64,000 nucleotides of DNA from Anaerolineae bacterium (GTDB taxonomy: Bacteria > Chloroflexota > Anaerolineae > 4572-78 > J111): the NCBI GenBank assembly GCA_022071955.1, contig JAJVIM010000003.1, positions 372,001 to 436,000 of the forward strand, read 5' to 3'. The notes under the pieces are model-generated. The model ran no database searches. It was not told the origin of the DNA and saw only the letters and a list, made by a program, of their open reading frames with translations. This document shows, piece by piece, positions 1 to 8,795 of the stretch. Both the position numbers and the translations under genes were made by a program. The number at the start of each line of letters is the position of its first letter. Positions within the stretch are counted from its first letter, which is position 1.

Positions 1-2119
1 AGTCAACGCTGCTCATATCCGCCGACCAAAAATGGTCGCGCTGCAAACGCCACGCCTCGCGGAACATTTGCTGCCACTCGTCCGGTGGGTTAACTGCCAC
101 GCGAATGCGGGCCAGCTTGATCCAGCCGCTTTTTTTGATAAAACCGGTGGCGGTATTGTCGGGTTTGTCACCGGCTTTGAGCACCCGCAAATTTTTGCCG
201 GCCCGGTAAACCAGATGGCCCCGCTTGCGCGACAGATCGAAACTGCTAACGCTGGTGGCCACCACTTCCTTTTTGCGCTCGGCCAGGTCGTACATTTCCA
301 GCACGCCCCGGGCCTCGTGGCCGTTGTCGTCATCATTGTTGTTGAGGCTGCCCTGAATGGGGAACGAGCTGAACAGCACTTTGCCTTTAATGCCAAACAC
401 CTGCCGGTATTTGCCCTCCGGCACGGGCAGCGCCGTAAGCCGGGATTGAATACCGTCGAGGTCAATCTGAATGATTTTATCTTCGGCTTTTTCGGCCGGT
501 TTTTCCGCCGCCGGCTCCTCGCCATTGGACTTTTCATCGGACTTATCGTTGCCGTTGGGCAGCGGGATGAACGGATTGGGCAGCTCTTTTTGCAGGGTGA
601 CCAAAAACGGGCGGCTGCCGCGCGGAAAATTCAGATCAAAATAATGGTCATCGGACACCGGGTCAAAATCGCGGCGCGAGATAAAATAGAGATATTTGCC
701 TTCGGGATCAAAGCTGGGGTCGATGTCCAGCATATCGTTGGGCGGGGTGACAAAATGGGTTTCGCCGCTGTCAAGATGGCACAGTTTGATGGCGCAGGTA
801 TTGAGCGAGGTGGGCAGACCGTAGGCCAGCCACTTGCCATCCGGCGACCAATCCAGCCCGGCCACCCGGCCGTAATTACTTTTATCGAGCACTTTGGCCG
901 TTTTTTGAGCCAGGTCAACCAGCACCAGCTCGTAGCGATGGTTGCCAAAGGCCACCAGATCGGCCCTGGGCGAAACGTGCAGCGCCAGCGGACGGCCAAT
1001 GTCCAGCCCATCGAGCGTTTCCACAGGGCGTTCGGCCAACGGCTGCGATGCATCCGGGTGAATTTCCAGCGCCTCTTCGCCGCTGGCATCGCTGAGCATA
1101 ACCAACCGCTGGCCATCGTTGAGCCACTCAGCCAGCCGGTAGCGCACGCCGTGCGGCCGGCCGTAGGGTAGCACCGCGCCTTCCCAGTTAGACATACTAA
1201 ACGCCTTGCCGCGCGCGGTCAGCGCCAGGCTGTGGCCTTCGGGGTGAAGGGCATACGACTCCAGATAGCTGGCGGCGTTTACAAATTTGCGGTTGCGTTG
1301 CACCCGCGGGCTATGAAATTCAATATCGATCTTGCGAGCCTCACCCGTTTCCGGGGAAAACAGAAACAGGTCGGCCCCGGCGCAGTAAACAATCTGGCGG
1401 CCGTCGCTGGCCGGGTAGCGGGCGTAAAAATCGGTGTGATGGGTGTGGCGCTGGATTTTGCTGCCGCGCGGCGTGCAGGAATAGATGTTGCCAATGCCCT
1501 GGTGGTCCGATAAAAAGTAGATGCGCTCGCCGAGCCACATAGGGTAAACAGCGTTGCTGATCGATTTGAGCAGCGGTTTAAACTGGCCGCGACCGGCCTC
1601 GTCAATCCAGATGTCGCCGGCGGTGCCGCCGCGATAGCGTTTCCAATAGGCCATCTCCTGCCGGCGGCGGCCCAGCACCACCCCGCCATTCGGGCCAAAT
1701 GAGATTGAGCCGGCCGGGCCGTAGGCCAGCGGCTGCGGCTGGCCGCCGTTGGGGCTGATGGTGTACAGCGGCGTTAAATGGCGAAAAGGCTGGCCGGCGT
1801 TGCTGGCAAAAACAATGGCGTCGCTGTCGGGTGTCCAGCCCAATACGGCGGTGTTGCCGGCGCCCAGATAGGTGAGCCGGGTGGCCGGCCCGCCGTCGGC
1901 GGGCATCACGTACACCTCAATTTCGCCCTCTTCGCGGCCAATAAAGGCCAGCCACTCGCCATTGGGCGACAGCGCCGGGTGAGATGTCATCCCCAGGTTG
2001 GCGGTGAGCCGGCGGGCCACGCCGCCCTGCGCCGGAACAGACCAGAGATCGTCTTCACAGACAAAAACAATCGTATCTTGATGGATGGTTGGGAATCGAT
2101 AGTAGCCGTCGGTTGGCAT
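1..2119 (-). CDS. Tricorn-like protease (S41 family), C-terminus outside window
   Basis: The minus strand is open from ATG at 2119 to the window edge: 706 codons without a stop. The visible part is a WD40-like beta-propeller region with repeated blades of the type SPDGKWLAY and HPALSPNGEWLAF, then a charged linker rich in E, K and A. The last residues visible (EWQQMFREAWRLQRDHFW) match the segment that precedes the core, PDZ and catalytic S41 domains in tricorn proteases. Those domains, with the catalytic Ser, lie beyond position 1. The family degrades short peptides downstream of the proteasome or Clp proteases in the cytoplasm; no signal peptide is seen. A GAGGGGG ribosome site precedes the start. 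The family call is firm; activity cannot be judged from this part. Confidence 0.85.
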   Translation of the reverse strand, partial: MPTDGYYRFPTIHQDTIVFVCEDDLWSVPAQGGVARRLTANLGMTSHPALSPNGEWLAFIGREEGEIEVYVMPADGGPATRLTYLGAGNTAVLGWTPDSDAIVFASNAGQPFRHLTPLYTISPNGGQPQPLAYGPAGSISFGPNGGVVLGRRRQEMAYWKRYRGGTAGDIWIDEAGRGQFKPLLKSISNAVYPMWLGERIYFLSDHQGIGNIYSCTPRGSKIQRHTHHTDFYARYPASDGRQIVYCAGADLFLFSPETGEARKIDIEFHSPRVQRNRKFVNAASYLESYALHPEGHSLALTARGKAFSMSNWEGAVLPYGRPHGVRYRLAEWLNDGQRLVMLSDASGEEALEIHPDASQPLAERPVETLDGLDIGRPLALHVSPRADLVAFGNHRYELVLVDLAQKTAKVLDKSNYGRVAGLDWSPDGKWLAYGLPTSLNTCAIKLCHLDSGETHFVTPPNDMLDIDPSFDPEGKYLYFISRRDFDPVSDDHYFDLNFPRGSRPFLVTLQKELPNPFIPLPNGNDKSDEKSNGEEPAAEKPAEKAEDKIIQIDLDGIQSRLTALPVPEGKYRQVFGIKGKVLFSSFPIQGSLNNNDDDNGHEARGVLEMYDLAERKKEVVATSVSSFDLSRKRGHLVYRAGKNLRVLKAGDKPDNTATGFIKKSGWIKLARIRVAVNPPDEWQQMFREAWRLQRDHFWSADMSSVD

Positions 2120-2236
2120 GTGGCGCCCCCTCAGATGAATTTTTGGTAATGGGTATTATAGCAACCGCCCGGAGAGAACAAAATAGAAAGGTGATTGCGC
2201 CAATCGAGCGAACAGCGAACCAGCGAATTGCGAATT

Positions 2237-2264
2237 GTAGGGGCGCTTCGCGAAGCGCCCCTAC
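2237..2264. repeat. Perfect 28-bp palindrome
   Basis: GTAGGGGCGCTTCG is followed at once by its exact reverse complement. It lies about 118 bp upstream of the tricorn-like gene and has no T-tract, so it is not a standard terminator. It looks like a dispersed palindromic spacer repeat. Confidence 0.75.
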
Positions 2265-2372
2265 CCCTTGTTGGCTCCTCATATTCAATTGCTTAGGTTC
2301 TGTTGACATTTGATCTGGAATTGCTGCTATTACTCACCGGCAAAGTTAAATTACACGCAAAGAAATGGTAAG

Positions 2373-2453
2373 TTTCTTACTAAAAAATTGATGGTTTCTT
2401 ACTAAGAAATTTATGACTTCTTACTATGAAATTGGTGGTTTCTTAGTATGAAA
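2373..2453. promoter_or_regulatory. Four palindromic operator-like sites with exact 22-bp period
   Basis: Four 15-bp near-palindromes of the form TTTCTTA-n-TAAGAAA start at 2373, 2395, 2417 and 2439. The second is perfect outside its centre; the others differ at one to three positions. A degenerate fifth copy fits in register at 2351-2365. The array lies in the spacer upstream of the tricorn-like gene and downstream of the acyl-CoA ligase gene. The rest of the 455-bp spacer holds the 2237 palindrome and A+T-rich repeat near 2541-2588. No gene was recognised in the spacer. Confidence 0.65.
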
Positions 2454-2540
2454 TTTGTGGTTTGCAGGCGAGTAATTATAATTTCTTTAGGGCGTGTTGA
2501 CATTCGCCGATTTACGGTTTTGGATTTTGGGTTTTGGATT

Positions 2541-2574
2541 TACGCAACACGCAACACGTATCACGTTTCACGCA

Positions 2575-2588
<14 letters not shown>
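2541..2588. repeat. Degenerate ACGCAAC/ACGTTTC spacer repeat
   Basis: Runs of ACGCAACACG, ACGTTTCACG and ACGCATTACG units abut the 3' end of the acyl-CoA ligase gene. The ligase stop codon lies inside one such unit. The same family recurs near 4422, 5335, 7945, 8317 and 8700. Confidence 0.6.
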
Positions 2589-4275
<1,687 letters not shown>

Positions 4276-4421
4276 TGGCGGCCTGCTTCAACTACCTTAA
4301 CTGTTGCTGATATGGTAGCGTACAATTCTAACAATTTCAACCCCCACATATTCCTAAAAATGGCGTGGTTCACTTGCTGGTGAAATTGCTTAACAAATTT
4401 GAGGGTCTTGCCTCAGGTCTC

Positions 4422-4489
4422 ACGTAATGCGTAATGCGTAAAATTTTAGCAAAAAACCCGTTACGCATTACGTTTTACGCATTATGCGA
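4422..4489. repeat. TTACGCATTACG inverted spacer repeat
   Basis: Tandem CGTAATG units on one side (CGTAATGCGTAATGCGTAA) face TTACGCATTACGTTTTACGC on the other, so the segment can fold back on itself. It lies in the 273-bp spacer between the solute-binding protein gene and the acyl-CoA ligase gene. No gene is seen there. Confidence 0.6.
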
Positions 4490-4548
4490 TGGTTAGCAAG
4501 GCCCATCAATCTGTAAAGCAGGTATTCAATGAGATGAGACTTGTCCAA

Positions 4549-5385
4549 CTAATAATCTCCGGGCCGCAGCCAGCGCGCCTGAATTTTGGCCATCTGGCCG
4601 CTTTCTGCCAAACGGGTCAGGCTCTGGTTGATGGCGTTCAGCAAATCGCGGCTTTGGATGTGCACGGCGGCGGCGTACCACTCATCGGTTAAATAAGTGA
4701 CAATCGTCAGCCCGGTGGCGCTTTGGGCCGTCACCGCGTCGATGATGGCCGCATCGGCCTGGCCGGCCAGCAGCGCCGCAACGGCATCAGCAGCGGTGGG
4801 CTGGCGCAGCAGGGTGAGGGTTGGCTGTTCTTTGGCCAGCCGGCGGGCTTCCATATCGGCCTGGCTGCCCCACTCCACGGCGACGGTGTGGCCGGCCAGA
4901 TCCGCCGTCGAGGCAATGGCCGGGCTGCCCGGCGCAACCACCAGCACCTGCCCGGCATTGAAATAGTTGCGGGTGTAGGCCACATCCTGCGTCCAGCGGG
5001 GGTCGTACGGCAAGCCGGAAATCACCACATCGGCGCGGCGAGCCAGCAGGGCATCGTACAGCCCGTCAAAACCAATATTGACCAGTTCAGCCTGCACCCC
5101 CAAATCGGCGGCGATGGCCCGGGCAATGTCAACATCCAGCCCTTCAATCTGGCCGTTAGCGGTGATGGCCTCAAACGGAGGAAAACTGGCATCGAGGCCC
5201 ACCCGCAGCGTGCCCCGCCGGTGGATTTCGGCCAGCGTGCCGTCATCGCGGGGCCAAAGCCACCACGCCAGCAGGCCGATGGCCGTTACAACTAACGCCA
5301 GCCCGGCCAGCACCCACTTTCGGCGTGATGAGTGATGCGTAATGCGTAATGGGTAATGCGTAATGCGTAAACTGTCATTCGTCAT
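4549..5385 (-). CDS. Extracellular solute-binding protein, family 3 (amino-acid type)
   Basis: A 278-residue protein. A single hydrophobic segment (VLAGLALVVTAIGLLAWWLW) follows basic residues RRK and works as a signal anchor or signal peptide. The mature part has the family 3 signatures GTLRVGLDASFPPFE, GLDVDIARAIAADLG and DAAIIDAVTA, typical of periplasmic-type binding proteins for polar amino acids that feed ABC importers. No lipobox cysteine and no permease or ATPase gene adjoins, so it is an orphan in this window. The first about 20 codons are made of the TTACGCA spacer repeat (residues LRITHYPLRITHHSS) and no Shine-Dalgarno site precedes the ATG, so the true start is uncertain; a GTG shortly before the hydrophobic segment is an alternative. 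Confidence 0.8.
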   Translation of the reverse strand: MTNDSLRITHYPLRITHHSSRRKWVLAGLALVVTAIGLLAWWLWPRDDGTLAEIHRRGTLRVGLDASFPPFEAITANGQIEGLDVDIARAIAADLGVQAELVNIGFDGLYDALLARRADVVISGLPYDPRWTQDVAYTRNYFNAGQVLVVAPGSPAIASTADLAGHTVAVEWGSQADMEARRLAKEQPTLTLLRQPTAADAVAALLAGQADAAIIDAVTAQSATGLTIVTYLTDEWYAAAVHIQSRDLLNAINQSLTRLAESGQMAKIQARWLRPGDY

Positions 5386-5432
5386 TGGTCATTCGTCATT
5401 GGTCATTCGCAATTCGTAAATCGTCATTCGCC
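5335..5432. repeat. Direct repeats TGCGTAA and GTCATTG/CATTCGTC
   Basis: A run of TAATGCG units is followed by CATTCGTCATTGGT units. It fills the gap between the glycoside hydrolase gene and the solute-binding gene and reads into the first codons of the latter. Confidence 0.65.
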
Positions 5433-6545
5433 ATTCGTCTCGCCCTGGCTGTACTTTTGCACCTCAAAATAGATGGGTTTGGGGTCAAAATCCGGGGTGA
5501 CAAAGGTGAAATAGTCCAGATAGGTGCGCGCCGCCCACGGGTAGCGAAACGCCCACAGCGCCATCACCTGCACCCAGGGCCACTCCTGCGCTAATTGGTA
5601 AGCGCGAATGGTATCCTCGATGCGCTGGGCCGGTTTGACGGCGCGGGTCCAGCGGGGATGGTCGTTCCAGCCACCCTCGGTGATGTAAAGCGGCAGGTTG
5701 CCGTAGCCGTTATCGACCAATAGCTGGTGCACCAGCTCCACCCGCCGAAAGTTGATCACCTCCGGGTCGGGCGGGTCGTCGGCGGGAAAGCTCCAGCCGT
5801 AGGCATGTACCGCCAGCCCGTCCATCGCCTCCCCCGCGCCGGCCGATAGCATGCGCTGCAAATAAACCAGGTCGTTCATAGCCTGATCGCTGCCGGGCGG
5901 GGCTAGCGTGGGAGCCAGCGCGCCGCCAAGCACCACCACCTCCGGGTGCGCCGACTGCTGCACGCGCTCGTACGCTATGCGAAGAAGCTCGGTGTACCCT
6001 TCCGGGTTAATGGGTTGAAAGCCCCATTCCAAAGCCAGATTCGGCTCATTCCAGATAATCACCGCCGCAATTCGGTCGCCGTAGCGGTTAACAAAAGCGG
6101 CCACGTAATCGCCAAAATCATCATAGTAATCCGGCGGCAGATACGACGAAGCCGAATCGGCGGGCCTGGCCCATTCCGGCACAAATCCCAGCCGGGCGAT
6201 GACGTGCAACCCCTGCCGGCTGGCGTGGTTAATCACCAGATCGCTGTGGCTCCAGTCAAAAAAGCCGGGCAGCGGTTCGCGATAGGCCCACGGAAAATAT
6301 TCCACAATCCACGGCGCGCCCATTTCGCGCACCATTTCCAGCGTGCGTTTGATTTTCCACGGCTCCACCTCGTCGGTGAGGCGGGTGTGGACGCCCATTT
6401 TGGGGTTGGTGGTGACGACCGTTTGCTGCGGGCCAGGCTCAATCTGGCCGGGCGGTGCAGAGGCGGTAACCAGCCAGAGTAAAACCAGCAGGCAGACAAC
6501 TACCGGCAGACGGAACCACAAAATTTTGAGTCGATTTAGCTCCAT
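5424..6545 (-). CDS. Membrane-anchored glycoside hydrolase-like protein (clan GH-A fold)
   Basis: A 373-residue protein from ATG at 6545; an in-frame ATG at 6557 is possible but lacks a ribosome site. One N-terminal hydrophobic segment (VVVCLLVLLWLV) anchors or exports it. The rest fits a TIM-barrel glycosidase: IIWNEPN near residue 165 carries the candidate acid/base Glu, and ITEGGW near residue 288 the candidate nucleophile Glu, the arrangement of GH5/GH39-like enzymes. Barrel-strand text such as GLHVIARLGFVPEWA also fits. The substrate is unknown. It precedes the solute-binding protein gene on the same strand with a spacer made of repeats, so a functional link is only possible. Confidence 0.75.
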   Translation of the reverse strand: MELNRLKILWFRLPVVVCLLVLLWLVTASAPPGQIEPGPQQTVVTTNPKMGVHTRLTDEVEPWKIKRTLEMVREMGAPWIVEYFPWAYREPLPGFFDWSHSDLVINHASRQGLHVIARLGFVPEWARPADSASSYLPPDYYDDFGDYVAAFVNRYGDRIAAVIIWNEPNLALEWGFQPINPEGYTELLRIAYERVQQSAHPEVVVLGGALAPTLAPPGSDQAMNDLVYLQRMLSAGAGEAMDGLAVHAYGWSFPADDPPDPEVINFRRVELVHQLLVDNGYGNLPLYITEGGWNDHPRWTRAVKPAQRIEDTIRAYQLAQEWPWVQVMALWAFRYPWAARTYLDYFTFVTPDFDPKPIYFEVQKYSQGETNGE

Positions 6546-6663
6546 TACCCCACCCATTGACAGGCTGCCGGCATAACCGGCGCATTGCTGGCATTATACC
6601 GGCAATCCGTTGCGTTGAAAAAGGCGCACAGCCAACGACACCGGGACTTTCGGCTCAAAACCA

Positions 6664-6692
6664 TTGCCAGAAGCACCTACAAATGATATACT
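6664..6692 (+). promoter_or_regulatory. Sigma70-type promoter for the PP2C gene
   Basis: TTGCCA at 6664 and TATACT at 6687 are separated by 17 bp, about 75 bp before the phosphatase start codon. Confidence 0.55.
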
Positions 6693-6765
6693 TATTTCAC
6701 ACGCTTTCCATAAGCAAGGTTTCCGCAAACCGTTGCGTTACCCAAATCAAGGAGAATACAGTAAG

Positions 6766-7509
6766 ATGGAAATCGTTTCCGCGCACAGATGCGATATTGG
6801 CCGCACCCATTCTCAAAATGACGATTACGTTTGGGTAGACGAAGCGGCCAATATCTTTATTGTGGCGGACGGCATGGGCGGACAGGAAGCCGGTAACGTG
6901 GCCAGCCGGATGACGGCTGAAACCGTCGGTGCGATGCTGGCCCGGGAAATGCGGGCCGCGCCGCAGTTGGCGGCCGAAGACATCACCAAAATCATGGTCG
7001 AAGCCATTGAAACCGCCAATCGGGATGTGTTTTCGGCGGCTCAAAAGGCGGAACAAAAACGAAAAATGGGTACCACCATTGTGGCCGTGGTGGTTAAAGC
7101 CGATGTTGTCACCATTAGCCACGCCGGCGATTCGCGGGCCTATTTGCTGCGCGGCCAAACCCTGCAACAGCTCACCGAGGACGATTCGTGGGGTGCGCAG
7201 TTTGCCGCCGCCGGGGTAGAAAACAAAAAAAATGGCGAAAAAGGCCGGTTTGACCATTTTCTCACCAAATCCATCGGCCAGGGATCAGAAATTGACCCCT
7301 CCCTCCTCACCGTGTATGTTCAGCCCAACGACTGGCTGTTGCTGTGCAGCGACGGCCTGTGGAACATGGTTGACGACGCTCAAATTCTGGCCGTGCTGCT
7401 CAACGCCGGCGACAACCCCCAGGCCGCTGTTGACACGCTCGTGAGCGCCGCCAACGCCGCCGGCGGTAAAGACAATATCTCCGTGATTGCCCTCAAATTT
7501 TTGAATTAA
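6766..7509 (+). CDS. PP2C-family protein serine/threonine phosphatase
   Basis: A 247-residue soluble phosphatase of the bacterial Stp/PrpC type, removing phosphate from Ser/Thr residues set by Hanks-type kinases. Metal-binding and catalytic motifs are in order: RTHSQNDDYV near the N-terminus, VADGMGG, GDSRAYLL, CSDGLWNMV and the terminal GGKDNISVI. The start at 6766 is chosen because AAGGAG lies at 6749-6754; a longer reading from 6664 would run through the promoter. A candidate partner kinase with an FHA domain lies far away at 53783-55009; there is no kinase next to this gene. Confidence 0.9.
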   Translation: MEIVSAHRCDIGRTHSQNDDYVWVDEAANIFIVADGMGGQEAGNVASRMTAETVGAMLAREMRAAPQLAAEDITKIMVEAIETANRDVFSAAQKAEQKRKMGTTIVAVVVKADVVTISHAGDSRAYLLRGQTLQQLTEDDSWGAQFAAAGVENKKNGEKGRFDHFLTKSIGQGSEIDPSLLTVYVQPNDWLLLCSDGLWNMVDDAQILAVLLNAGDNPQAAVDTLVSAANAAGGKDNISVIALKFLN

Positions 7510-7539
7510 CGTTTCCCCCCATCAACACATAAATTCTGC

Positions 7540-7568
7540 TTGACAAATCATCAACCCGGTGCTATATT
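7540..7568 (+). promoter_or_regulatory. Consensus sigma70-type promoter of the copper operon
   Basis: TTGACA at 7540 and TATATT at 7563 are separated by exactly 17 bp. The expected transcription start falls in the C/G-rich palindrome at 7580-7603, so a repressor bound there would block the start site. Confidence 0.8.
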
Positions 7569-7579
7569 TTGTTTTGTTC

Positions 7580-7603
7580 ACCCCCTCCCCCGGGGGGTGG
7601 GGT
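7580..7603. promoter_or_regulatory. Probable CsoR operator
   Basis: An imperfect inverted repeat of C-tract and G-tract lies just after the -10 element. Known CsoR/RcnR-family operators are G/C-tract inverted repeats of the form TACCCC...GGGGTA, and this is the only such site before the csoR gene. Binding is inferred. Confidence 0.6.
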
Positions 7604-7630
7604 AAGAAAAAGAAAGGCAGCCCGGTCAAT

Positions 7631-7903
7631 ATGGATGAAGAAACCAAACAGATTGTCAACCGGCTCAAAAGCATTGAAGGACACGTGCGCGGCGTAGAAA
7701 AAATGGTTGAAGACGACGCCTACTGCATCGACATTGTTAACCAGATCAGCGCCATTCAGGCCGCGCTCAGCAAGGTCAGCGCGATCATTCTTGACAGGCA
7801 CTTGCACACCTGCGTCACCACCGCCATTCGCGGCGATGACCCCAACGAGCGGGAGCGCGTCATCGATGAAATTATGGGCGTGTTCACCACAAAATTGAAG
7901 TAG
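7631..7903 (+). CDS. csoR: Copper-sensing repressor, CsoR/FrmR family
   Basis: A 90-residue all-helical protein of the metal-sensitive repressor family. It binds the operator as a tetramer and releases it when Cu(I) binds. The Cu(I) ligands Cys-x-His-x3-Cys of the family are visible as C in DAYCIDIV and H and C in RHLHTCV. The N-terminal GHVRGVEKMVE helix is typical. ATG at 7631 was chosen because the family starts there; upstream codons in frame would begin within the operator. It is the first gene of csoR-copZ-lipoprotein-copA-cytochrome, all on the plus strand, and presumably controls them through the site at 7580-7603. Confidence 0.88.
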   Translation: MDEETKQIVNRLKSIEGHVRGVEKMVEDDAYCIDIVNQISAIQAALSKVSAIILDRHLHTCVTTAIRGDDPNERERVIDEIMGVFTTKLK

Positions 7904-7960
7904 GGAATGCGGGTGTGGCATTAGTTGTTAAACACAACGCGCTTTAATGCGTGTTACGTG

Positions 7961-8000
7961 TTGCGTGTTCCGTAACTTGGATTGCTAACGGAACACGCAA
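7961..8000. repeat. Inverted repeat between csoR and copZ
   Basis: TTGCGTGTTCCGT (7961-7973) is exactly complementary to ACGGAACACGCAA (7988-8000), with a 14-nt loop. It is made of the same ACGCAAC units as other spacers. It has no T-tract. It could be a processing or stability hairpin in the operon mRNA. Confidence 0.6.
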
Positions 8001-8064
8001 CACGCAATACGTTGCGGGTAATTTTTGTTGAATAAACCAAAAAACTTAACAGGAGAACAATCCA

Positions 8065-8274
8065 ATGCAAACCAAAACCTTTCAAGTCCCCAATATTTCC
8101 TGCGGCCACTGCGTGATGACCATCCAAAACGAAGTGAGCGAACTCGACGGCGTGAAGAGCGTTATCGCCAATAGAGACAGCCAGTTGGTCACCGTGGAGT
8201 GGGATGCCCCGGCCAGTTGGGACGGCATCAAGGCGCTGCTGGAAGAAATCAACTACGCGCCGGCAGCGGCGTAA
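8065..8274 (+). CDS. copZ: Copper chaperone, heavy-metal-associated domain
   Basis: A 69-residue single HMA domain (ferredoxin-like fold). The metal-binding loop reads NISCGHC, a CxxC variant with His typical of a large set of bacterial copper chaperones. It would carry Cu(I) in the cytoplasm to CopA, CsoR or both. AGGAGAA precedes the ATG. Position between csoR and copA in one transcription unit supports the copper role over general heavy-metal binding. Confidence 0.87.
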   Translation: MQTKTFQVPNISCGHCVMTIQNEVSELDGVKSVIANRDSQLVTVEWDAPASWDGIKALLEEINYAPAAA

Positions 8275-8303
8275 GCAGCAGAACAAAGAAGCAGGGGGCA
8301 GAG

Positions 8304-8696
8304 GTGACGATAAGAGCTTACGTTTTACGCTTCACGTTTTACGTTTTAAGCCTTGTCCCCCTGCTCCTGCTCACCGGCTGCGCCAGCGAGCCTGCCCTGC
8401 CGCCACTTGCCGTACCGGGCCAGCCGACGCTGGTTTTTATCTACACTGACGGGTGACAACCCTGACTGGAAATGACGCCCATCGTGGATGGGCTGGAGCA
8501 GCAATACCGCGACACAGTCGCTTTTAAACGCATCAACGCGATTGAAGGAAACGGCCCGGCAATTATGCAGGCCTATCGCCTGCCCGGCCATCCGGTTACG
8601 CTGATTTTCAACGCCGACGGCCGGGAAGTGCAGCGCTTCGTCGGCCCGCAACCCATTGAGGTAGTGGCGGCGGAGCTGAACAAACTACTCAAGTGA
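8304..8696 (+). CDS. Thioredoxin-like lipoprotein with UGA at both active-site cysteine positions; candidate selenoprotein
   Basis: Read as one frame this is 130 residues: GTG start with AGGGGG at 8293-8298, a signal peptide ending in the lipobox LLTGC (Cys26), then a thioredoxin fold whose cis-Pro region is LPGHPVTLIF. The active site reads YTDG-UGA-QP-UGA-LEMTPIVDGLE. The UGAs at 8454-8456 and 8463-8465 (residues 51 and 54) stand exactly where thioredoxins have CxxC; the family's usual Trp before the first Cys is Gly (GGG). Everything else is intact, with no frameshift. A 7-bp hairpin at 8477-8493 could be a SECIS. Readings: a UxxU selenoprotein (inferred), or a pseudogene or sequencing error. 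Its place between copZ and copA suggests an extracytoplasmic redox or metal-handling role. Part of the signal peptide is encoded by the spacer repeat. Confidence 0.6.
8317..8347. repeat. TTACGTTTTACGCTTCACG repeat inside the lipoprotein signal peptide
   Basis: Tandem TTACGTTT/TTACGCTTC units of the genome's spacer repeat family lie inside codons 5-15 of the gene above, giving residues AYVLRFTFYVL. Confidence 0.6.
8477..8493 (+). other. SECIS-like hairpin
   Basis: GCCCATC pairs perfectly with GATGGGC around the loop GTG (8484-8486). It starts 11 nt after the second UGA and its loop is 27 nt from the first UGA and 18 nt from the second. Bacterial SECIS elements are small stem-loops just 3' of the UGA with a G early in the loop, at roughly 16-37 nt, so both UGAs fall in range. 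Function is inferred. Confidence 0.4.
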
Positions 8697-8785
8697 TTTA
8701 CGATTTCAGATTTACGATTTACGAAATCTGGTCAATACGACTCCCAATCGTAAATCCAAAATCAAAAATCAAAAATCGTAAATCA
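8697..8785. repeat. TTACGATTT spacer repeat before copA
   Basis: Direct TTTACGATTT units are followed by the inverted form AAATCGTAAATC and AAATCAAAAATCAAAAATC. It fills the gap between the lipoprotein gene and copA. Confidence 0.6.
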
Positions 8786-8795
8786 GGGGGTTTTT

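Noticed and set aside
32..1171. Long plus-strand open frame of 379 codons
   Set aside because: It lies opposite the tricorn-like gene, has no family features, and the minus frame reads a clear propeller protein through the whole stretch.
2055..2309. Minus-strand frame of 84 codons upstream of the tricorn-like gene
   Set aside because: It overlaps the real gene's start in another frame and is partly coded by the 28-bp palindrome.
2373..2453. CRISPR-like array
   Set aside because: The repeats are 15 bp with 7-bp gaps and no spacers, so not CRISPR.
8454..8465. UGA read as Trp or Gly by an altered genetic code
   Set aside because: TGA clearly ends many genes here (ATGA overlaps at 18602, 40960, 50497, 61577), so the code is standard.
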